Positions 56,282-64,000 of a stretch of 64,000 bases of DNA are shown piece after piece. Made by a program: the position numbers and the translations under genes. Location of the stretch: contig JALBUN010000034.1 in assembly GCA_025174535.1 (NCBI GenBank), positions 766,001 to 830,000 on the forward strand, written 5' to 3'. A model generated the notes under the pieces. It was not told the origin of the DNA and ran no database searches. It was given only the letters and a program-made list of their open reading frames with translations. Each line of letters starts with the position of its first letter. Position 1 is the stretch's first letter. This stretch comes from Cantharellus purpuraceus (lineage: Eukaryota; Basidiomycota; Agaricomycetes; Cantharellales; Hydnaceae).

Positions 56282-57260
56282 CTACATGAAGTCATCAGCA
56301 TTTGATCCAAAGTCGTCCAGTGACTCTTCATAGATGTTAGTATCAAACCTGCGATGCAAAGTTTCCAGGTAAACGTCTGCATAAAAAAGTTTCTCGACAT
56401 GCTCACTTGTTTGAGCTCTTGGCGGCCCCTAATACCGGTTTTGCAGCGCTCTTCGACTTCTTTTTGCCACTAGCTTTTTCGCGTTGTTCTCTCTGCTTCT
56501 CGTTGGCAAGTGTGGTGAGACCACTGGCCACCTTGCGGACTTCAACATCCTTGAGTGGCTGAGCTAGTGCTTTGACATGGTGCTCTACAAATGATGGATA
56601 AAGAGGCTTGGATTCGTGGTGCTTTAATACGAGGTCTATAATCCGCGATGAGAGCTCTTCAAAGTCCTCTTTTGTACGAGGTTCGAATCTGAGAAGCGAA
56701 TCAAGGTCTTTAGACGATGACGCTATATATGTGGCAAGGTCAATGGTCGCCCCATCAAATGCACGCCTATCTTACAGTCTATTGCAGCGGTGCCAAACAA
56801 TTCCGCAGCGTTGGAGAGATCAGCTTTCAGTTCACGTTCCCGGTCCAGCCGTTTCTTCTCTACTGGGTCCAATGCTGCCACGTCTTCTAGTTCACTTTCG
56901 TCGCCTCTCTCTTTCACTAGAGCCTTAGCAGCCTCCTTCTCCGCGATCTTTGCCTTGAGAGTGCCCTTCTTCCGTGGAGGTGCTACAACCGCAGGTGCTG
57001 ACGTAGAGTCCTCTTCAGATGATGATGATGCCTCCCAATCATCCTAGATACCTGGTTAGCTACCGCTACTGGTACAGTTACGGCGCACACACGGGCGCAG
57101 AGTCTTCGTCCTCGTCTTCGCCTTCCCATTTCTTCTTTGGTATAATCTTGGGAGCCTTCGAGACTTCCTCTACTAAGTCGGCTTCTGTTAATAAACTTAG
57201 TCCAACCTTTAATATAATAGAATTGTGAAAACAGTAGTGATTACCCCAGTCGTCGGCCAT
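56282..57260 (-). CDS. HCR1: Translation initiation factor eIF3 subunit j
   Basis: HCR1/eIF3j binds the 40S subunit near the decoding centre and helps mRNA recruitment, ribosome recycling and 20S rRNA processing. The spliced start is MADDWEADLVEEVSKAPKII, PKKKWEGEDEDEDSAP, then an acidic and Lys-rich segment (PRKKGTLKAKIAEKEAAKAL). The core reads ELKADLSNAAELFGTAAID, SSSKDLDSLLRFEPRTKEDF and ALAQPLKDVEVRKVASGL. The basic run KASGKKKSKSAAKP and the end YEESLDDFGSNADDFM match the family's conserved C-terminus. Six or so exons; the first intron (donor after MADDW) and the last one (donor after SSN) are needed to give these motifs. Confidence 0.92.
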
Positions 57261-57324
57261 TACTTGAAACTAATAAGAAACAAGATACTGTGCTTGGAGA
57301 GCGGAGATTCAAAGACATCAAGTT
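57261..57324. promoter_or_regulatory. Very short divergent promoter, HCR1 / HTD2-like
   Basis: Only 64 bases separate two outward-facing start codons. Unless one gene starts further in, a single nucleosome-free region must serve both. No specific element recognised. Confidence 0.4.
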
Positions 57325-59021
57325 ATGCTGCAATGCCTCCAGTCCCACGGCCAATCGGCACTTCGAAAACGATTGAAGCACACTAGCAGGTCGTTGGAAG
57401 ATGACCTTACAAAATGGATTGGAGCCAAGTCCAAGACACATTATGTGCTTGACGTTATCTCTGTTTCGAGGCTTAATACTCTATTTGGCATCCTCCCCAC
57501 CCGTGGTCGCAAAGAGGCAAAACAACTAGAAAAACTTGCAAGTCAAGCACCGAAGATGGGAAGGAAGCTTCCAGTAGGGCACCACCTGGGTATTTTGCCT
57601 GACAAGTACGCCAACTCTTTAGTAAGACCTGATGGAACTTCCCCTTGGCATGCTCCCCCGTCGCCGTTCAATCGCAAACAGTGGCTGGGAGGGAGTTTTA
57701 TCATCTCAGAAAAGTCGCCCCCGTTTGTGGGGATAAATTTTTTGATGAAGGGGATATACCTGGACTCGAAGCGGATAAAACCCGAGGTACAGGACAGTAA
57801 AGAAGTTGCTCCAACAGTTGAAGTCCGGCAACGACTGATACTCTCTCAATGGTACCCAAGTAAAACAGATCTCATCATTGAGGATCGTGTGACAGGATAT
57901 TCGTCGGAGCGATATGACCCTTCAAAACTCAACACAAGTGAGTATATTCACTTTCTCTACGCACCAGTTAACATTCGGGTACATCTCAGCTAGCCTAGTG
58001 CCGCCGAAAGTTGGCACGTTTTCCTTCGCTTTCACCCCAACGCCTTCCATGCTTCGTGCATTCGCCGATCTCTGTGAGGATACTCATCGCATACATGTCG
58101 ACCTGGCCTATGCAAAGAGCGAGGGATACCCGAGTATGTTCAATCACGCTATTTCTGCAGTCATTGTTAAACATGTTTACAGATCTTGTCGTGCAGGTTC
58201 CATTGCAGCTGATCGTAATCTTGGATGTGATGGTGGCCTGCGTACCTGACGGGCTAGTATTCCGAGCCGTGGATTATCGGGTAATTAACCCTCTCTTTTC
58301 CGGGCGTAGGATCAAGGTGTTCAGGCAGTGGATACATGGCTTAGACAAGGACGATGATTCCCCTGTGACCTTACATGACTTCATAGCCCGCGCTACACCA
58401 CCAAAGTTCCAACTCCAGCCTGAAGAGGAAGATACAGAAGAGACCCCACCACGGCCCCACGTTCGACGACAAGGGCGACGTGCGAAACTTAAACGCATGG
58501 CTCTTGTCTGGACAGCCACAGCTGATGGGACTGTGGGAACAGTAGCTTTGGTTGTTCTTGTCCCAAACCCCCGAAAGGTATTCTGGAAGTTGGACAATGA
58601 AGGATATTTATTGCGTATGGGGGATCTGGAGAGTAGTGGACCAAGGAACCGAGATCTCAACGATGGCGATAAAAAGAACGACTCATCGGCTAAGGATGAT
58701 CCTGAGGGCTATTATCAAGCATCGACAGAGCCGTATCCAAGGTTTGATGAGCGTCCTGGGTTTGATGAGCGTCCTGGGTTTGATGAGCGTCCTGGGTTTG
58801 ATTCGCTAGGACGACCTATTACAGACCGAGCTGTGTCTGCGCAGGAGTCCAGCACTTATCAGTCGCAGGAGTCGGGTCACCCCTGGTCGCTACAGGACGC
58901 CGACAAGGCAGCTCTTGAGAAGGAACGTCTTGAGCGCATAAAGAAAGCCGAAGCCCTTGTCAAATCTCGGGACTTACTCCGGCGGTTGTTTGATGATGAA
59001 AGTGACGGCTTCACCAATTGA
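57325..59021 (+). CDS. HTD2: HTD2-like mitochondrial 3-hydroxyacyl-thioester dehydratase with extended C-terminus
   Basis: HTD2 dehydrates 3-hydroxyacyl-ACP in mitochondrial fatty-acid synthesis. A basic presequence (MLQCLQSHGQSALRKRLKHT) is followed by DDLTKWIGAKSKTHYVLDVI, VSRLNTLFGILPTRG, KLPVGHHLGILPDKYANSLV and RPDGTSPWHAPPSPFNRKQW, all familiar in fungal HTD2. After an intron comes the hot-dog active region SMLRAFADLCEDTHRIHVDL and AYAKSEGYP. A second intron joins to NLVVQVPLQLIVILDV, where family members usually have VVHGPL. The strand VDYRVINPLFSGRRIKVF is normal. About 200 further residues follow, unlike the family: a basic-acidic linker and three perfect 18-base repeats (FDERPG, 58741-58794), ending RDLLRRLFDDESDGFTN. 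It could instead be a derived paralogue. Confidence 0.72.
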
Positions 59022-59173
59022 GCGTATGCTTGGAAGTCCAGCCAGATAGGATACGCATGATTTTAGTACGTAGGGGTATATTGGGCTAGAAGTGTCCACT
59101 CAACCAGCACAAAATTATTATTATTATTTATATGTATGTGTTTATAACGACCGCCAAACATGTTTGAACCTCC

Positions 59174-60309
59174 TTATAGACGCATGCGACACTTCTTCGA
59201 CAGACTCTTCGGGATTTTTACCCACTCCGCCTCGATAGCTTCTCGCTCACGGCTAATTCGCAGCTCTTCCCGACCCTCGACGTCCAACCCCCGAATGATG
59301 GACACCCTGCTGTATCCCTCTGCATTAACAGTGAACCAAGACTTCCAAGTCACTGTTTGGAGACTTAGTATCCCCTGAGCCAATATTGCGGTGCAGGTGA
59401 TTTCCGCCTTGACAGTCTGCTCTCCGAATCTTTCCCAGCAAGTCGCACAGAACGCGCTGGAAGCACTGCCCCATGGGCACTGGCTTGCATGAAATTCAAA
59501 GACGTCTGTATCTGTCAGGTAATGATCTATTTGGAGGAAGCGGAGGTTCTTCATGGGATTCAACAATTTTGCAGCAATACGCTGAATTTTGAAACGTCAG
59601 TTGGTGAGTCGCTAGCTATATGCATATCCAAAGGCACGAACTGCGTAGGTATAATGGTGCGGCGGAACGTCCGCACAGAGAGCATCACTTGCGGGAGGTA
59701 CTTCGAAGCTACAGCTCATAACTCGAAGCCAAACAAGGTTTTCAAAGCGGGACGTCGAAATGAGCACAGTCGTGTTGTCGTTTGTGTGATCAAACGGCAC
59801 TGTCATCTCTAGCAAATTTGTGAGGTGAACCTCTATGACTTGGGACAAGGTAAAAGGACATACCCTGCACCGTCGTCGGCAGTCTTTGGAGAACAGCGCT
59901 AAGTCCAAATGCAGTTCCCCACAGGTGCACGCTGCGTAAATATTTGAACTGGGCATATTGCTGTTCTGTTGCTGCCAAGGCAAGGTTCACCGGACAGTGT
60001 AATTCACTGTGTGATTGTTCCAACTTTTGATTCTGCGACATGCATCAACAATTGGACGTACCGAATCCACTGATATATCGCCGGAAACTTGTCTAGGCCA
60101 TGGAGGTGAGAAGATGAGGTAACATGGTATGTTTTGAAAATCTCGCGCAGAGCAATTTGACGGTATTCACGGGATGCTAGTGAGAAGCCAGAGAGGAGAG
60201 ATAAAGCAGCACTATGGTTGCTCTCCTTTTTGGGCGTCCGAGCAATTTCGTTAAGCCCTTGAAGAGCGTACTGGACTATGAGGCTCAGGTTCTCAGAGGG
60301 TATGTGCAT
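59174..60309 (-). CDS. Mushroom F-box-type protein, 5' end uncertain
   Basis: The first recognised exon, MHIPSENLSLIVQYALQGLN then KKESNHSAALSLLSGFSLAS and REYRQIALREIFKTYHVTSS, matches a large basidiomycete family with an F-box-like N-terminus and leucine-rich C-terminus. Joins then give IYQWIRELHCPVNLALAATE, FKYLRSVHLWGTAFGLSAVL, LPTTVQ/EVHLTNLLEMTVPF, HHYTYA/RIAAKLLNPMKNLR and the end KIPKSLSKKCRMRL. The VQ/EVHL join needs an intron of only 31 bases (59833-59863). A plausible upstream exon at 60589-60822 (MSSLVVRSKRFSSIKIRMHS) is phase-compatible with an acceptor at about 60317 and may be the true start. Function unknown; the gene may be degenerating. Confidence 0.6.
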
Positions 60310-61255
60310 ATGGCTATCGAAGGGTCAGTTTCAAGGCAAACCAAGCATCGCTGGGGCACGTCGTCGGAACGTATGCCTATCGGTAAGTATAGCCAGCATG
60401 AGAGACAGATGGGTATCTGTGTATACGCTTAAAAGCTCCATTTGGTAAAAGTAGAACACGATTGGGCCTAAAAGTCCCTGGTCAGATTAAATCGAGTCAT
60501 TAAATACACACGGAATGTTCTCTTGGCACTTGTTAGCACGCAGTAGGGCCGGGACTTCTCCTTGTGGTCTGACAGTTTTCACACCACACTAGGTGTTGTT
60601 AGAGTCAAGCAATGGTTTGCGGAGCTGGGTGAGGACAGGCGCCGCTACTCGATGCATCAAGATGACGCGTAAGTTAATATCTGACAGTGGCGAGGAAGCT
60701 CCACATTGATACGGCGGTAGACAAGGCGAAGAAGGCGGAAGGCCCACCCGCTCATTGAGGCAAGAATGCATTCGTATCTTTATGCTCGAGAACCGCTTGG
60801 ATCGAACCACTAGGGAGGACATTTGGGTACATGTACAATTGAACTAAGCAATATCAATTAGATGAATGATGAATGCGCCGGCGTCCGAAGTATGTTCTGT
60901 TTTGCGTAAATACACAGGGGACGCATTCACTGGAAAATGCCAACTTGAAACGGAAGTCACCCTTAGAACATGCAAAATAGACAACTTATAATTATACTAT
61001 ACATATAATATTACACCCACAAGGTACCATTCAGTTAAGAGTGAAAACGATGCCATCTTCTATCCAACAAGGCTGGCGTAGCTTCTCCTGATGTCCGGAC
61101 GTCAACGGGGAAGAAGGGTCACTGTATTTGTCAGCCGTCAGCAATGCCTTGGCAATGTTGTATGTTGACTATGACCAAGGGATGCCGCCAAGGTACACTC
61201 CCGGCCGTGCTCTCGAAACACGAGAGCCAAAGCCGGTGAAAATATAAATTTTTTT
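60310..61255. other. Intergenic with possible first exon of the F-box gene
   Basis: About 950 bases. The minus-strand frame at 60589-60822 is coding-like (RSKRFSSIKIRMHSCLNE, RVGLPPSSPCLPPYQ) and may be a 5' exon of the gene at 59174-60309. The rest, roughly 60823-61255, is AT-rich with no gene seen. Confidence 0.35.
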
Positions 61256-62933
61256 TTACAAGAAACTGTCACGTACTAGTTCTTTCAAGAACATGGACCA
61301 TATTACGCTGAATTTTCTCTCTTCCCGTGGACTGCCTCCCCAGGGTAATATTCCTGCGTCTGTCGAAAGCATTAAGGTCTTCTCTCTGTAATATCTTTCG
61401 CGCATGTTAAGAAGGAGGCGGCTGCCTAGGGCACACGGTATGGCGACTGCCCAGCTGAGGTAGAGAGTTAGCAGTTGTGTGAGAGGAGTCTGTCGAATTT
61501 GTACTCACCCCATGGCAATTTCTAGATCTAGATGAAGCTTCGCAGGTAACGCCCAGACAATGCAGTTCGCTAACAAAGCCATGAACATCCTGATAAAGTG
61601 TATAAGCTGAGGACGACAGAAAGGCTTCAGAGTCTTACACCAAAAAGTATGTGAGACTGGGTTAAAATATCAGTACTGGAACAATCAAGGTAGAAACAAC
61701 GGGCCATACCTGTCTCTAACAATCAATTGTAGCAGCTTGGAGCTCGTGCCATACACGTAAAGACTCCAGCTTTTGATCGCCATGAGAGACATAAGGATTG
61801 TCTCGAATATTAATGCAGGGATCCAGCAGAGGAAAAAGTGAGGCGGTCGTGCGTTGCCTTGGCAGCCCGTCAAGCCTTTTACCTGCACCGTGATAGCTGA
61901 TGAAGCCGTGTGAGGTTCCACGAGAGTCAAACAAGGGACAGGGTGTCTCACTCGTAGGCATCCCCAGGACTACGATGAGCAGCGAGCTGATAACTTCTGC
62001 TACGAGAAGTCCAATCAACATGAATAGTATCCCTCGTTTGCGTTCGTATACGGCGTGTATCTGAGAAAGAAGTAGGTCCATTGTCTAAATCAAGAGAGAA
62101 AATTGCATACCCGAATGATAAGGATAACTGTATTCACGGTTGTGAGTGAAAATTTGAACATTCAGACTGGAACTGATTTACTTTCAGCACTGACGATAGC
62201 AACCACTTCCCTACAATTAGTTGTATTCGTTAGCATGACGTTTGACTCGATACCAGACCATGAGGTGTCGACGAGTCTTTGTGACTTACGATGCCAGTTC
62301 CCACCAGTCGAAGTTTTGGCAACTTCCAAGTTACTATCTCAGAACACACATACAATATAAGCGAGCGTGTGGGACGTACAACTTTGAAAACGTTAAGTAA
62401 GTTGTATTGAGGCGTATAAACTTCTCACCTGGAAGGATAAAGACGCGTGAAAAAACACTGCATGTATTGTTAGTACGGGTGCAGCGGCAGGATGGTGCAG
62501 AATAAAAGTACCAAAGATGTCGAAGATGAGTGTGATCATTCCAAGATAGCGATTCTGAAAGCGCGGTTAGTGTCATCATATACCTAAAAATGACCAGGAA
62601 TACATGCAAGCAAGTAGATCACTTTTCCAAATGACCAATCGCGCTTCCAGACGTATTCGACCTGCAGCATAACGTAAATGATGGTACTCAGTCAGTCAGA
62701 GCGAGACCTGCCTCGGCGTCGAAGGTAAGGGCTGTAGGGAAGGTGTCAGCCACCACCTCCATACAGATGACCTTCAGCGTCTTACCATAGTCATACATTA
62801 ACAAGGTAAGCGCTGCCACTGTCCCGTACTTGACGGGGGCGTCTGCATACAACGTCAATAAGACAAACGTGGCGGAAGGCATGTGATACTGACAACCAGC
62901 GACATATCCTACAACATTGAAGCCAGTGCTCAT
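61256..62933 (-). CDS. DUF6533 seven-helix membrane protein
   Basis: A receptor-like multi-pass protein of a family found almost only in Agaricomycetes; function unknown. Spliced sequence: YGTVAALTLLMYDYALTFDA, EVEYVWKRDWSFGKVIYLL, NRYLGMITLIFDIF and VFFHASLSFQ. Further helices are RGILFMLIGLLVAEVISSLL and ILMSLMAIKSWSLY, then VRDSLTYFLVMFMALLANCI, HLDLEIAMGWAVAIPCALGS and RLLLNMRERYYREKTLM. The YDY, LLNRYL and RL.LN.RE motifs are the family's own. About nine introns; two of them (62662-62711 and 62555-62607) must have GC donors, because GT alternatives break the frame or give a stop. The C-terminal tail ends FLKELVRDSFL. Start at 62933 is the simplest; an ATG at 62997 lies in another frame. 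Confidence 0.8.
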
Positions 62934-63344
62934 TGTTAGAGGGGTTGTGCGGATGGATGGAAGCGAAGAATGTCGCCGCCAAGGATATATAACTCATCGA
63001 GTTTCCTCGTTCAGTTGACAGAACGACTCGGGGCTGTGTAGTGGTAAGAAACTTAATGCATAAGCAACCCCTAGCGGTACGGCCCCATACTCTATCATTT
63101 AGCTATTTTTGATCACCGGACCTATCAGTCCATGGAGACGTTGGATTGAACGCTATATGCATGTAGACGCCCATCTTGGGCTGGCTAGAAAATGACGTCG
63201 TGCACAGGCCATGGATCAAGAGAATTCTCTCTTAATTGACAAGTCGTGCAGATCAATGCAATCTAGGAGTTGTACAATGACGTGTGGCGGCATACTGACT
63301 ATATCATTTGGCCAGACCCGCATTCCGTGCGTTCTTGCGCAATC
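62934..63344. other. Intergenic upstream of the DUF6533 gene
   Basis: About 410 bases, presumably the DUF6533 promoter. No gene or repeat recognised. Confidence 0.35.
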
Positions 63345-63651
63345 ATGAGTCACCAACATCCCCACTTCTCGTTCAGATCTCTCTTAGCTATATACGCCGT
63401 CGTTACTAATTTAGCAATGATGAAATTGAGTACGAATCTGCCACGTTCACGCCTTCTTAACAACTTGACTGCACAAGTCACAGTACAGCAGCATAGAGAT
63501 AGCGGAAAAAGTAGTCTGCAACATCCTTGCTATTCTCGGCGGTACCAGCAAGGCCAAGGTGCTGGTCGATAAGCTCAATGTTGAGGCAGCGAAGAGCGCG
63601 CAAAAGGCAGGGAGTGGCTGGCGAGCAAAAGTAGCTCCGAGTGATCTATAG
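63345..63651 (+). CDS. Possible small orphan gene, two exons, 79 residues
   Basis: An ATG at 63345 opens MSHQHPHFSFRSLLAIYAVV. A GTACGA donor at 63430 and a TAG acceptor ending at 63496 keep phase into IAEKVVCNILAILGGTSKAK and VLVDKLNVEAAKSAQKAGSG, ending AKVAPSDL and TAG at 63649-63651. The second exon has protein-like composition (alternating Ala, Lys and Val). The first 28 residues contain a hydrophobic stretch that could be a signal anchor. I recognise no family. It may be a fragment of a larger decayed gene. Confidence 0.35.
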
Positions 63652-64000
63652 TGCCGATCAAGGCTGTGAAGGTTTCGAAAAAGATGTAATCTTTGGGGTA
63701 GTTGGTACTAAGCTAACTCATCCTTGATGTGTAGGCGAAGGCTGAGTAGTGATATGATCAGGTCTACCGCCATCATCGATTCTACGCCAGTGTTGACAAG
63801 ATCAGACAAATGAATTTGCCGTCGTGGTCCTTCGCATGCCGCTTGTGTGTACCCATGATCAGGTCATTGCGCACTTTCTCTCGCCCTTTATTTCAAGGTT
63901 TGTTTCCCCTCCAATGCTGCGTAAACGAACAGTGTATTTAAGGAATGGCAATTTCACGGTTGGCTGTATGCATAGGCTTGAATCGTCTGTGCTTGCTTTC
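63652..64000. other. Right-edge intergenic sequence
   Basis: About 350 bases to the window edge. No gene recognised; any gene here would continue beyond the window. Confidence 0.3.

Noticed and set aside
1..64000. Search by eye for CRISPR arrays, rRNA, or intact reverse transcriptase or transposase genes
   Set aside because: None seen; spaced direct repeats and catalytic motifs of these elements are absent.

Overview
The window is nuclear DNA of a filamentous basidiomycete, most likely an Agaricomycete. Nearly every gene is cut by several 45-65 nt introns with GT-AG borders and CTRAY-like branch points. The gene content fits as well: a DUF6533 seven-helix membrane protein, mushroom-type F-box proteins, a large divergent G-alpha subunit, an RDS1 ferritin-like protein, a membrane-anchored GH17 glucanase and tandem Zn2Cys6 regulators. 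I recognise no intact transposon, virus, plasmid or CRISPR array. I cannot name the species.

Layout. 1-9.1 kb is dense housekeeping: a Mid2-like membrane protein cut by the left edge, TAN1 (tRNA acetylation), CAP2 (actin capping), a PPIL3-type cyclophilin, nucleoporin NUP49, a lysine methyltransferase and the peroxisomal carrier ANT1. 9.2-19.3 kb holds an F-box protein, a Kelch transmembrane protein, an EthD/alpha-beta hydrolase fusion and an MFS transporter. 19.4-32.5 kb is framed by two subunits of the polyphosphate polymerase, VTC4 and VTC1. Between them lie an RDS1 protein, GH17 glucanase, a SAC7-type RhoGAP and an esterase-like protein that lacks the usual nucleophile. 32.6-41 kb has the Hsp40 SIS1 with a tandem divergent Hsp40, one tRNA-Gly(CCC), GTR2 (RagC) and a G-alpha subunit without the catalytic glutamine. 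42-50.3 kb is more GC-rich: acyl-CoA-binding protein, a double PH-domain protein and two tandem Zn2Cys6 factors with opposite codon-end bias. 51.7-59 kb has a formin-N-terminus-only protein, PWP1 (ribosome biogenesis), HCR1 (eIF3j) and an HTD2-like mitochondrial dehydratase. 59-64 kb is accessory: a mushroom F-box protein, a DUF6533 receptor-like protein and a possible 79-residue orphan gene.

How the genes relate. The linked VTC4 and VTC1 act in one vacuolar polyphosphate complex. CAP2, the RhoGAP and the formin-like protein all bear on actin. SIS1 and its neighbour are co-chaperones. TAN1, PWP1 and HCR1 serve tRNA modification, ribosome assembly and initiation. Otherwise this looks like ordinary fungal gene order, not a cluster with one task. 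I found no convincing new multi-gene system. The most interesting signals are four inferred GC-AG introns, two GTPase-related proteins with altered G3 boxes, the VTC4/VTC1 linkage, and the duplicated zinc-cluster regulators with contrasting composition.

All exon joins are my own readings, made by matching splice consensus, reading phase and remembered family motifs. None has transcript support.
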